Source of the DNA: Clostridiales bacterium
GTDB taxonomy: Bacteria > Bacillota > Clostridia > Saccharofermentanales > Saccharofermentanaceae
Reading direction: 5' to 3'
Assembly (NCBI GenBank): GCA_017620475.1
Contig: JAFZQI010000004.1
Location: 56,225 to 120,224 of the forward strand
DNA length: 64,000 bases
Part shown: positions 8,672 through 17,201 of the stretch, piece by piece
Layout of the letters: every line of letters begins with the position of its first letter
How positions within the stretch are numbered: position 1 is the stretch's first letter
The notes under the pieces: generated by a model
The model's database searches: none
The model's input: only the letters and a program-made list of their open reading frames with translations
Told to the model about the DNA's origin: nothing
Made by a program: the position numbers and the translations under genes

Positions 8672-11600
8672 ATGTATAAGAAAGTTTCGAAAGACATGAA
8701 ATTTATCGACCGGGAGAAGGAGGTACTTCAGTTCTGGAAGGACAATGATATCCAGAAGAAGTCGATCCGTCCGGAAAAAGACGGTACACCAAGTTTTACA
8801 CTTTATGACGGACCCCCGACGGCGAACGGAAAACCTCACATCGGTCACATTAAGACCCGCGTTATCAAGGATGTCGTCCCGAGATATCATTCCATGAAGG
8901 GTGAGCACGTCCAGTTCAAGGCGGGCTGGGATACGCATGGTCTTCCAGTTGAGCTGGAAGTCGAGAAGATGCTGGGCATCAACGGTAAGCCGCAGATCGA
9001 AGAGTACGGCGTAGAGCCTTTCATCAAGAAGTGCAAAGAGTCCGTGTGGAAGTATAAGACGGAATGGGAGCAGATGTCTGACCGTGTCGGTTTCTGGGCG
9101 GACATGGAGCACCCGTATGTCACCTATGACAACAATTACATCGAGTCCGAGTGGTGGGCGCTGAAGACCCTGTGGGATAAGGATATGCTTTACAAGGGTC
9201 ATAAGATCGTGCCGTACTGCCCGAGATGCGGTACTGCTCTTTCAAGCCATGAGGTGGCTCAGGGGTATAAGGCCGTTAAGGAAAACTCCGTATTCGTACG
9301 CTTTAAGGCGGTCGGAGAAGAGGACACATACTTTGCGGCATGGACGACCACGCCGTGGACGTTGCCGTCCAATGTTGCACTCTGCGTAAGCCCGACTGAC
9401 GAATATGTTAAGATCGCGGTTCCGAAGGATCTGGATGGATCCGAGAAGAAGGTCATGTATTACATGGCCGGCTGCCTCGTTCCGCAGCTTTTCGATGAGT
9501 ATGAGATCCTCGAAAGATGTCAGGGAACGGATCTGGTCGGTAAGAAGTATGAATCGCTCCTTCCGTATTCTGCTTCCTCTGTTGAGAAGAGCAGAAAAGA
9601 AGCGTTCAAGGTATGTGCAGACAGTTACGTTACCATGAGCGACGGTACCGGTATCGTTCATATCGCACCGGCCTTCGGTGAAGATGACGCCCGTGTCGGA
9701 CGCGATAATGATCTGCCGTTTGTTCAGCTCGTTAAGGAAGACGGTACACTTCCGGAGGAGTGCGGAGAGTTTGCCGGACTTTTCGTGAAGGATGCCGATC
9801 CGCTGATCATCAAGAAACTGAACATGGAAGGCAAACTCCTTAAGAAGATGCCGTATGAGCACGACTATCCGTTCTGCTGGAGATGCGATACTCCCTTGAT
9901 CTACTATGCAAGATCTTCCTGGTTCATTGCTATGACCAAGGTGAAGGATCAGCTTGTCAAGAGCAACCGTATGGCGAACTGGTATCCGGAGACGATCCGT
10001 GACGGACGTATGGGCAACTTCCTTGAGAATGTTGTTGACTGGGGTATTTCCCGTGAGCGTTACTGGGGTACACCGCTTCCGGTATGGGAGTGCGAGTGCG
10101 GACACCGCCAGTGCATCGGTTCCATCGAGGAATTGAAGAAGAATTCGACCGATTGCCCGGATGACATCGAGCTGCATAAGCCTTATGTGGATCAGGTACA
10201 CGTGACCTGTGAGAAGTGCGGCAAGCCTATGACTCGTGTTTCCGAGGTAATTGACTGCTGGTTTGACAGCGGTGCGATGCCGTTTGCCCAGTTCCATTAC
10301 CCCTTCGAGAATAAGGATTTCTTTGAAGCGCATTTCCCGTGCCAGTTTATCTCCGAGGCACTCGACCAGACACGCGGCTGGTTCTATTCGCTCCTGGCGA
10401 TCAGCACACAGCTGTTCCAGAGATCTCCCTTCGAGAATGTTATCGTTATGGGTCTCGTTCAGGATAAGGACGGTCTGAAGATGAGTAAGCACAAGGGCAA
10501 CGTGGTTGACCCGTGGGATATCCTGAACCGTCAGGGTGCAGATGCAGCCAGATGGTATTTCTACAGCGCCAACGCGCCGTGGCTGCCGTCCCGTTTTGAC
10601 CATGCCAACGTGGATCAGATCCTGGCTAAGTTCATGGGTACGCTGTGGAACACCTATGCGTTTTATGTCATGTACGCGGAGATCGATCAGTTCGATCCGA
10701 CCAGGTATTCGCTGGAGTATGACAAGCTTTCCGTTATGGATAAGTGGGTGCTGTCACGCTTGAATTCTCTGATCGATTCCGTCGACAGCAAGATGCAGTC
10801 TTATGACATCACCGGTGCTTCCCGCCTGATGGAGGGGTTTGTAGATGAACTGTCCAACTGGTATGTCCGCCGTGGCCGTGAGAGATACTGGGGTTCGGAG
10901 ATGACACAGGACAAGATCAATGCCTTCATGACACTTTATACCTGCCTTGAAGAATTCTGCCGCCTGGCCGCTCCTTTCATTCCTTTCATGACAGAGTCGA
11001 TCTACCAGAATATCGTTCGTTCCGTTGATTCGGATGCGCCGATGTCGATCCATATGTGTGATTATCCGGTGGCAAAGAAGGAATGGATCCTTCCGGAACT
11101 GGAGAAGGATATGGACGATGTCCAGCAGATCCGTACTCTGGCTCTTGCCTGCCGTCAGGCAGCCAACCTGAAGATCCGTCAGCCGCTTAGTAAACTCTAT
11201 GCGGTTTGTGAAGATGAGCTTCCAGAAGAGTATCGGACGATCATCAAGGAAGAACTGAACGTGCACGAAGTGCTTTTCCTGAAGGATGCGTCTTCGCTTA
11301 TCGATTATAAGTTTAAGCCGCAACTGCGTACTCTGGGCAGAAAGCTCGGAGCGAAGCTTAATGCCGCGAAGGAAGTCATCTCGGCTCTTCCGGGCAAGGA
11401 GACTATGGCGGCGCTTCAGGCAGACGGCAAGATCAATATTGAGGTCGAGGGAGAGACTTTCGAGCTTCTGACCGAGGATCTGCTGGTGGAGAATGTTCAG
11501 CCGGAAGGCCTGTCTACGCAGTCGGATAAGGGATTTACCGTATCTCTGGATACCAAGCTCGATGATGCCCTGATTGAAGAGGGATTCGTCCGTGAGATCG

Positions 11601-11824
11601 TGTCGAAGATCCAGAATCAGCGCAAGAGTTCCGGATTTGAGGTGACTGACCGCATCAGTGTGAAATACACCTGCGATGAGAAACTGAAGGCGGTTTTCGC
11701 TAAGTATGGTGAGCAGATCGCAAATGATGTTCTTGCAACTTCGATCTCCGAGGGTTCCGATGAGGGTTCTAAGGAATGGGATATCAACGGTGAGAAGGTC
11801 ATGATCTCGCTTACGAAGAACTGA
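8672..11824 (+). CDS. ileS: isoleucyl-tRNA synthetase
   Basis: 1050 residues, class I synthetase. HIGH is at residues 56-59 (ANGKPHIGH) and KMSKH at 603-607. GWDTHGLPVELEVEK (about 89-103) is an IleRS hallmark. The CP1 editing domain contains the Thr-rich WTTTPWTLPSN motif (about 227-237) and a 'GTGIVHIAPAFGEDD' segment. Cysteine pairs occur at CPRCG and CECGHRQC. The length near 1050 and the sequence type resemble the second bacterial IleRS class, related to eukaryotic enzymes and from family knowledge often mupirocin-tolerant; tolerance here is only inference. It charges tRNA-Ile with isoleucine. First gene of a co-directional run reaching 19.35 kb. No T-box precedes it. Confidence 0.97.
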   Translation: MYKKVSKDMKFIDREKEVLQFWKDNDIQKKSIRPEKDGTPSFTLYDGPPTANGKPHIGHIKTRVIKDVVPRYHSMKGEHVQFKAGWDTHGLPVELEVEKMLGINGKPQIEEYGVEPFIKKCKESVWKYKTEWEQMSDRVGFWADMEHPYVTYDNNYIESEWWALKTLWDKDMLYKGHKIVPYCPRCGTALSSHEVAQGYKAVKENSVFVRFKAVGEEDTYFAAWTTTPWTLPSNVALCVSPTDEYVKIAVPKDLDGSEKKVMYYMAGCLVPQLFDEYEILERCQGTDLVGKKYESLLPYSASSVEKSRKEAFKVCADSYVTMSDGTGIVHIAPAFGEDDARVGRDNDLPFVQLVKEDGTLPEECGEFAGLFVKDADPLIIKKLNMEGKLLKKMPYEHDYPFCWRCDTPLIYYARSSWFIAMTKVKDQLVKSNRMANWYPETIRDGRMGNFLENVVDWGISRERYWGTPLPVWECECGHRQCIGSIEELKKNSTDCPDDIELHKPYVDQVHVTCEKCGKPMTRVSEVIDCWFDSGAMPFAQFHYPFENKDFFEAHFPCQFISEALDQTRGWFYSLLAISTQLFQRSPFENVIVMGLVQDKDGLKMSKHKGNVVDPWDILNRQGADAARWYFYSANAPWLPSRFDHANVDQILAKFMGTLWNTYAFYVMYAEIDQFDPTRYSLEYDKLSVMDKWVLSRLNSLIDSVDSKMQSYDITGASRLMEGFVDELSNWYVRRGRERYWGSEMTQDKINAFMTLYTCLEEFCRLAAPFIPFMTESIYQNIVRSVDSDAPMSIHMCDYPVAKKEWILPELEKDMDDVQQIRTLALACRQAANLKIRQPLSKLYAVCEDELPEEYRTIIKEELNVHEVLFLKDASSLIDYKFKPQLRTLGRKLGAKLNAAKEVISALPGKETMAALQADGKINIEVEGETFELLTEDLLVENVQPEGLSTQSDKGFTVSLDTKLDDALIEEGFVREIVSKIQNQRKSSGFEVTDRISVKYTCDEKLKAVFAKYGEQIANDVLATSISEGSDEGSKEWDINGEKVMISLTKN

Positions 11825-11846
11825 GAAGGATTAAGGGAAGAGAAGA

Positions 11847-12575
11847 ATGCTGTTTGAGATCATCAATTCAGGTGCATCGCTTTCGGAGATCATCATTGAG
11901 GTGACCATGCTCGTCATGGTGCTGAGTTTTACGTTCTCGGTCCATGAGTTTATGCATGCCTGGGTGGCTGAACGTATGGGTGATGATACGCCGCGGCGTC
12001 AGGGAAGGATCACGCTCAATCCTTTGGCGCATATCGATCCGCTGGGAACGGTGATGCTGCTTGTGGCCGGGTTCGGATGGGCAAAGCCTGTACAGTATAA
12101 TCCGAATAAACTCAAGAAGTATAAGCGCTGGACTTGTGAACGTCTTATCAGTCTTGCCGGAGTGACGGCGAACTATATCACGGCAATCGTTTCTTCCTTT
12201 ATATTCGTCCTGCTCACATACTATTTCTTTAAGAATCCGTCAACGAGTGAAAAGGGAGCTCTGGCGCATTCCCTGATACTGACGTTCTTCTACTATTTGA
12301 AAGAATACGGGTTCCTTTTCATGGCGTTTAACCTGATCCCGATCCCGCCTTTGGACGGGTATCGCTTCCTTTCGACATTTATCCCGTATAAATGGAAGGA
12401 GAAGTTCGAAGTTCTGTCGCAGTACAGTTACTACATTTTCTTCGCACTTCTTATTATGGGACGATTCGGGCATGTTAGCATCCTAAGTAAAATCGTGAAC
12501 TGGATCGAATACCCGTTCCGATGGCCGGTGGATAAGATCTGTTCACAACTGCTATGGAATCTGATTGGAAAATGA
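11847..12575 (+). CDS. site-2 protease family (M50) membrane metalloprotease
   Basis: 242 residues with about five or six membrane segments. The zinc motif HEFMH is at residues 33-37, in the first membrane helix, and a later Asp is in NLIPIPPLDGYR, the usual third-ligand NPxPPLDG-type motif. A 'RQGRITLNPLAHIDPLGT' loop is typical of the short YwhC/Rip3-like M50 proteins. It would cut substrate proteins within the membrane; the substrate is unknown. The gene sits 22 bases after ileS and 23 bases before trpS, a common Firmicute arrangement near scpAB. There is no PDZ domain, unlike RseP at 32 kb. Confidence 0.87.
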   Translation: MLFEIINSGASLSEIIIEVTMLVMVLSFTFSVHEFMHAWVAERMGDDTPRRQGRITLNPLAHIDPLGTVMLLVAGFGWAKPVQYNPNKLKKYKRWTCERLISLAGVTANYITAIVSSFIFVLLTYYFFKNPSTSEKGALAHSLILTFFYYLKEYGFLFMAFNLIPIPPLDGYRFLSTFIPYKWKEKFEVLSQYSYYIFFALLIMGRFGHVSILSKIVNWIEYPFRWPVDKICSQLLWNLIGK

Positions 12576-12598
12576 TATACACAAAAAGAGGGAAAAAC

Positions 12599-13606
12599 AT
12601 GGAAAACAAAATCGTACTTTCAGGAACACGTCCTACGGGCAATATTCATCTGGGGAATTATTTCGGAGCTATTGAGAACTGGGTTCGTCTTCAGGACCAG
12701 TATGAGTGCTATTTCTTCATCGCAGATTGGCACGCTCTGACGACCGGATACGCTGAGACGGATGTGCTCCGCAAGAATACGCTGGGTCTTCTGGCGGATA
12801 TTCTGGCCAGCGGTGTGGATCCGGATAAGGCGACGGTTTTTCTTCAGTCGGATGTGAAGCAGCATGCCGAGCTCTACTTGCTGCTGGGTATGAACACACC
12901 TCTTTCATGGCTGGAAAGATGCCCGACATATAAAGATATGATTGCAAATATGTCTTCCGAGAAAGATATTATGACCTACGGATTCCTGGGCTATCCGACA
13001 CTGATGGCGGCGGATATTCTGATGTATCGTGCCAACTATGTGCCGGTAGGAGAGGATCAGTCGGCACATCTGGAGATCACGCGTGAATTGGCCCGCCGCT
13101 TCAATTATCTTTATAAGACCGAAGTGCTTCCGGAACCGCAGCCTCTGTTTACGAAGGCCAAGGTCCTCCCGGGTACGGACGGAAGAAAAATGAGTAAGAG
13201 CTATGGAAATACGATCGCACTGGCTGATACACCTGACGAGGTGAAGAAGAAGGTCATGAGCATGATTACGGACCCGGCCCGTATCCGCAAGGATGATCCC
13301 GGACATCCGGACATCTGTACCGTATACGCCTTCCATAAGGTATTTAACGAAGAGAAGGTTCCGGAGATCACGGAGCAGTGCAAAGGCGGCTGCATCGGCT
13401 GTGTAGCCTGCAAGAGAATGCTTCAGGAGAAGATCGCGGAATTCCACACTCCGATCTATGAGAAACGTACGGCTCTTCTTCAGGACGAACCGAAACTTCT
13501 GGATATCCTTAGAAAGGGTAGAGAGAAAGCAAGCCTGAAAGCGGAAGAGACGATCCGTGAGGTCAGAAAGGCCGTGAAGATCGGCTTTGATACTTTGGAT
13601 GAGTGA
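12599..13606 (+). CDS. trpS: tryptophanyl-tRNA synthetase
   Basis: 335 residues from the ATG at 12599, which follows AAAGAGGG; a longer in-frame start at 12554 overlaps the upstream gene and was set aside. The class I motifs are GNIHLGN (14-20, HIGH equivalent) and KMSKS (197-201). A C-terminal cysteine cluster, Cys-x20-Cys-x3-Cys-x2-Cys-x2-Cys within DICTVYAF...CKGGCIGCVAC, resembles the 4Fe-4S site known in Thermotoga TrpRS. It charges tRNA-Trp. No T-box or tryptophan-regulatory leader is seen; expression probably comes from the ileS promoter. Confidence 0.97.
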   Translation: MENKIVLSGTRPTGNIHLGNYFGAIENWVRLQDQYECYFFIADWHALTTGYAETDVLRKNTLGLLADILASGVDPDKATVFLQSDVKQHAELYLLLGMNTPLSWLERCPTYKDMIANMSSEKDIMTYGFLGYPTLMAADILMYRANYVPVGEDQSAHLEITRELARRFNYLYKTEVLPEPQPLFTKAKVLPGTDGRKMSKSYGNTIALADTPDEVKKKVMSMITDPARIRKDDPGHPDICTVYAFHKVFNEEKVPEITEQCKGGCIGCVACKRMLQEKIAEFHTPIYEKRTALLQDEPKLLDILRKGREKASLKAEETIREVRKAVKIGFDTLDE

Positions 13607-13636
13607 GATCCCCGGTGAACGGTTGAGGTAAAGATC

Positions 13637-14455
13637 GTGGAAGCATCGAATAATCCACAAGTCAAACTTCGGAAATTTGAAGGTCCACTGGACCTTCTGT
13701 TTCATTTGATCGAGAAAAACGATATCGACATCTACGATATCCCGATTGCCGAAGTGACAGATCAGTATATGGATTATCTCGATAAGATGAGCACGCTGGA
13801 TATGGAAGTGGCTTCTGAATTTCTTCTGATGGCCGCCACGCTTGTTCATATTAAATCACGTATGCTTCTTCCGGATAAGCATCTTAACGAGGAAGGAACG
13901 GAGCCTGACCCGCGTGAGGAACTGGTCGTTAAACTCCTGGAATACCGTCGCTGCAAGACTTTGGCCGGCGATCTTAAAGAAAGGTACAGAGATTATTCCA
14001 AATGTGTGTACCGCCTGCCGCAGACACCGGCTTCGCTGGGAATCAAGGTCCAGAGTGCTCCGGCTCCGGTGGATGAAGAGGCCTTCAGCCGCAGTGTTGA
14101 AGATGTTTGCGAACGGAATAAGATCCGTTTTGCGGACATTGCTTCCCGTATTACACATATTCTTAAGAGAGACAAATTCTCTATCCGTGATAAAATAAGA
14201 TTCGTATGGGATACGATCAAGAATCGGGGAAAAGTCTTTTTCCATGAGATGTTCCCGGCACATCAGGTCGAGAAGATGGATAGGATCGTCGGTTTCCTGG
14301 CGGTACTGGAGCTTCTTCGTGGTGACCAGATCAAAGCGGAACAGGAGAAGCCCTTCGATGTGATCCTGATCGAACCGAAGAAGAAGGAGTTGGACGAAGC
14401 GCGTTACGGACAGGGCGCGGAAAAGGAGAACAAGGAACTGGCGGCATATGACTGA
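13637..14455 (+). CDS. scpA: segregation and condensation protein A
   Basis: 272 residues, starting at GTG 13637 with a GGTTGAGGT site just upstream. The N-terminal signature KLRKFEGPLDLLFHLIEKNDIDIYDIPI (residues 10-37) is the SMC-binding kleisin N-domain, and the Glu/Lys-rich C-terminus ends in a winged-helix segment (FLAVLELLRGDQI). ScpA is the kleisin that bridges SMC heads with ScpB and condenses the chromosome. It overlaps scpB by eight bases. The C-terminal tail after the last helix is charged and longer than minimal ScpA. The smc gene itself is not in the window. Confidence 0.95.
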   Translation: MEASNNPQVKLRKFEGPLDLLFHLIEKNDIDIYDIPIAEVTDQYMDYLDKMSTLDMEVASEFLLMAATLVHIKSRMLLPDKHLNEEGTEPDPREELVVKLLEYRRCKTLAGDLKERYRDYSKCVYRLPQTPASLGIKVQSAPAPVDEEAFSRSVEDVCERNKIRFADIASRITHILKRDKFSIRDKIRFVWDTIKNRGKVFFHEMFPAHQVEKMDRIVGFLAVLELLRGDQIKAEQEKPFDVILIEPKKKELDEARYGQGAEKENKELAAYD

Positions 14456-15110
14456 CGGATTGGAAAGAGAAAACAAACTGACAGTACAGGAACTCCCGTC
14501 GGCGCTGGAGGCGATCCTCTTTGTTAACGGGGATCCCATTTCCTGCGAGCGCCTTTGTGAGATCACACAGATGCCCCGGGAAGTCATCGAAGAGACCCTC
14601 GAACGCATGATGAAGGATTATGAGACGAATCCCTGGGGAGGTCTTCTGATCCGTAAAGCGGACGACTGTTATGTGATGTGCACGAAGCCTGCCGTCAAGC
14701 CGGTCCTGGAGAGGCTTTATGCTCCGAGAACAAGACCTCCGATGTCCCAGGCGACCTATGAGACGCTGGCGGTGATTGCGTATAACCAGCCTGTGACGCG
14801 TGCGCAGATCGAAGCGGTACGTGGCGTAAGCTCCGATTCGATCGTGAGCCGTCTGATCGAAAGAGGCCTTGTAGAGGAATGCGGAACGCTGGAAGCCCCC
14901 GGCAGACCGGCGCTTTTCCGTACGACGAAACAGTTCCTTCTGGAGTTTGGTATTTCCTCGGTTTCGGAGATGCCGGCGATGGAACTGATGATGTATAAGA
15001 CGATCCGCGATCTTCAGGATTCACTGGAAGAAGCGGCCGGAAATAAGGATAACCGCCAGATCACGATCGAGAACTGGATGGAAGACCAAAAAGGAGATGA
15101 GATGACATGA
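14448..15110 (+). CDS. scpB: segregation and condensation protein B
   Basis: 220 residues with two tandem winged-helix domains (about 12-90 and 95-170). The second contains the family motif YETLAVIAYNQPVTRAQIEAVRGVSSDS. ScpB dimerises and binds the ScpA linker in the SMC-ScpAB complex. The start overlaps the end of scpA and the stop overlaps the start of the next gene, so the three are tightly coupled. The last 30 residues are a charged tail with no clear structure. Confidence 0.95.
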   Translation: MTDGLERENKLTVQELPSALEAILFVNGDPISCERLCEITQMPREVIEETLERMMKDYETNPWGGLLIRKADDCYVMCTKPAVKPVLERLYAPRTRPPMSQATYETLAVIAYNQPVTRAQIEAVRGVSSDSIVSRLIERGLVEECGTLEAPGRPALFRTTKQFLLEFGISSVSEMPAMELMMYKTIRDLQDSLEEAAGNKDNRQITIENWMEDQKGDEMT

Positions 15111-16039
15111 GTGCGGATGAGAAGCGAAGCGAGATGTTATCCGGTGTGGTGGAACGCATCAGCAATGAGCTGGAGAAGATGAGTAAGGGGCAGAAAGCCA
15201 TTGCCCGGTATATTCTGGAGAATTATGAGACTGCGGCATATATGACGGCGGCCAAACTCGGAGAAACCACGGGAGTCAGTGAATCTACGGTCGTGCGTTT
15301 CTCCATGGAACTGGGATACGAAGGATATCCGCACTTCCAGAAGGTTCTTCAGGAAGAACTGAAGGTCAAACTGACATCGGTTCAAAGACTTAATGCGGCC
15401 AGCCGTTTCTCGGATGATGCCTCGGTACTCAAATCGATCCTTCAGGCGGATCTGGACAGCCTTAAGCACACCTATGAGAACCTGGATGCGGCTTCCTTCA
15501 GCAAGGCGGTATCGACGATCCTTAAGGCCAAGAAAATCTATATTATGGGACTTAGGAGTTCTTCGCCGCTTTCGTCGTTCATGCACTTTTATATGACCCC
15601 TCTTTTTGACGATGTTCGTCATATCCACAGTAACAGCGCCAATGAGGTCTTTGAGCAGATCCTGCCGATTGGTCCCGGGGATGTCATGATCGGTATCAGT
15701 TTCCCACGTTACTCTACCAGAACGATCCAATCCATGCAGTATGCCCGCTCCAGAGGCGCTTCGGTCATCGTGATCACGGATAAACCGGACACGCCTATGA
15801 CGGAATATGCGGATGTGGCGCTTTTCGCAAGGTCGGACATGGCTTCGTTCGTTGATTCACTGACGGCGCCGCTTTCCCTGATCAATGCCCTTCTTGTGGC
15901 GCTGGGTATGCACAGGAAGAGCCATATCGAGGAGTCTTTCGAGGCGCTGGAGAAATTATGGAAAGAGTACAAGGTCTACGATACCGGTAAAGATAGAGAT
16001 CTTACGGCAGGAGAAGACAAGGAGGAGACGGATACATGA
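15107..16039 (+). CDS. MurR/RpiR-family transcriptional regulator (HTH-SIS)
   Basis: 310 residues. An N-terminal HTH_6 domain (about 10-85, with 'KLGETTGVSESTVVRFSMEL') is followed by a SIS sugar-phosphate-binding domain (about 135-270, with 'IYIMGLRSSSPLS' and 'GDVMIGISFPRYS'). Relatives bind DNA and respond to sugar phosphates or MurNAc-6-phosphate. No sugar-phosphate gene is adjacent: it is wedged, with four-base overlaps on both sides, between scpB and a HutP-like gene. Its target may therefore lie elsewhere. The C-terminal 25 residues are acidic. Confidence 0.85.
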   Translation: MSADEKRSEMLSGVVERISNELEKMSKGQKAIARYILENYETAAYMTAAKLGETTGVSESTVVRFSMELGYEGYPHFQKVLQEELKVKLTSVQRLNAASRFSDDASVLKSILQADLDSLKHTYENLDAASFSKAVSTILKAKKIYIMGLRSSSPLSSFMHFYMTPLFDDVRHIHSNSANEVFEQILPIGPGDVMIGISFPRYSTRTIQSMQYARSRGASVIVITDKPDTPMTEYADVALFARSDMASFVDSLTAPLSLINALLVALGMHRKSHIEESFEALEKLWKEYKVYDTGKDRDLTAGEDKEETDT

Positions 16040-16455
16040 AAGAGTTGATCGCCAGCAGCAAACTCACCGCGTCGGCATCCATTCGGATCGCCCTTACGAA
16101 TACCAGAGAGGAAGAAGCAGAGCTTAAGGCACTTCTTAAAGAGGACAAGATCAATGCCACTGCAGCGGATTTCGGTGGGGAATTCATTTCTTCCGTGAGT
16201 AAGATCATCGAAAGATGTGTAGTGGCAGCTCAGCGTGAAGGAATCATCGGAACGAGCCACAATGAAGAGGGCGCTTTGGCCGGTGCGGCAAGAGAAGCGA
16301 TCTCCCAGATCACTTCCAAGGCGATCGGACTGAATGTAGGCGGGAAGATCGGCATTGCACGGTTTAATGATCATATCAGCGTTTGCGTGTATTTCGGTAT
16401 CGGACTTCTGCATCTTAACGAGATTGCCATCGGCTTGGGCCACCGCGCGATATAA
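16036..16455 (+). CDS. HutP-family RNA-binding protein
   Basis: 139 residues matching the HutP fold over its whole length, with the C-terminal 'FGIGLLHLNEIAIGLGHRAI' typical of clostridial HutP proteins. In Bacillus subtilis HutP is a histidine- and Mg-dependent antiterminator of the hut operon, working as a hexamer on UAG-rich RNA. Here no histidine-utilisation gene is near. At the positions where, from memory, Bacillus HutP uses His73 and His77, this protein appears to carry Gly and Ala, so ligand control may differ. It overlaps the RpiR gene by four bases and precedes cmk. Role inferred only as RNA-binding regulator. Confidence 0.8.
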   Translation: MKELIASSKLTASASIRIALTNTREEEAELKALLKEDKINATAADFGGEFISSVSKIIERCVVAAQREGIIGTSHNEEGALAGAAREAISQITSKAIGLNVGGKIGIARFNDHISVCVYFGIGLLHLNEIAIGLGHRAI

Positions 16456-16513
16456 TTTTCGAAAAGAACTGTACGGCCTTTAATTTGTTTTATCAACATC
16501 GGGAGGAATACAT

Positions 16514-17179
16514 ATGGAATACTATCAGATCGCAATCGACGGGCCATCCGGCTCCGGAAAGTCTACATTAGCAAAAGGGATCGCTTCCAAACTCGGAATC
16601 CTGTACCTGGATACAGGCGCAATGTACCGTGCCTGTGGCTTGAAGGCCCTGAAGACCGGAATCGATACGAAGGATAAAGAAGCAGTTGAGAAGATGATGG
16701 AAGATATCCGCATCGATATTACGCACGAAGACGGCGAGCAGCATGTCTGGCTTGATGGTGAGGATGTGTCCAAGGAGATCCGTATGCCGGGTGTTTCCGT
16801 GGCAGCTTCGGATGTATCGGCGATCCCCTGCGTAAGAGAAGCGATGGTCGATCTGCAGCGTAAGATCTCGGAAGGCAAAAATGTGGTCCTGGACGGACGC
16901 GATATCGGATCAAAGGTATTTCCGGATGCAAAGTATAAGTTCTTCCTCGTGGCAGATGCGGAAGAACGTGCCAGAAGAAGACTTTTGGAACTTCAGGAGA
17001 AGGGCGTGACCGATACGACCTTTGAAGATGTACTTAAGGATATAAAGTACAGAGATCATCAGGATACGACCAGAGCGTCTTCGCCGCTTGTGAAGGTGGC
17101 GGATGCGATTGAGATCGATACGACGAAGCTCTCGATCGAAGGTGTGCAGGAAGCACTTCTTTCGCATATTCAGGAATAA
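16514..17179 (+). CDS. cmk: cytidylate kinase
   Basis: 221 residues. The P-loop DGPSGSGKSTLAKGIA (9-24) is followed by YLDTGAMYRA, and the substrate region LDGRDIGSKVFPDAKYKFFLVAD (about 121-143) is the CMP kinase signature. It converts CMP and dCMP to the diphosphates. The start ATG follows GGGAGGAATACAT. It sits between the HutP-like gene and ispH-S1; cmk next to ispH/rpsA is a common Firmicute neighbourhood. Confidence 0.96.
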   Translation: MEYYQIAIDGPSGSGKSTLAKGIASKLGILYLDTGAMYRACGLKALKTGIDTKDKEAVEKMMEDIRIDITHEDGEQHVWLDGEDVSKEIRMPGVSVAASDVSAIPCVREAMVDLQRKISEGKNVVLDGRDIGSKVFPDAKYKFFLVADAEERARRRLLELQEKGVTDTTFEDVLKDIKYRDHQDTTRASSPLVKVADAIEIDTTKLSIEGVQEALLSHIQE

Positions 17180-17201
17180 GAGGTAAGGACGGATATCGGA
17201 A

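Noticed and set aside
9242..10603. A 453-codon minus-strand frame inside ileS
   Set aside because: It is a shadow of ileS; no family motif or ribosome site supports it.
12554..12598. Longer start of trpS inside the preceding protease gene
   Set aside because: The conserved N-terminus begins at 12599 with a site just before it; the extra 15 residues match nothing.
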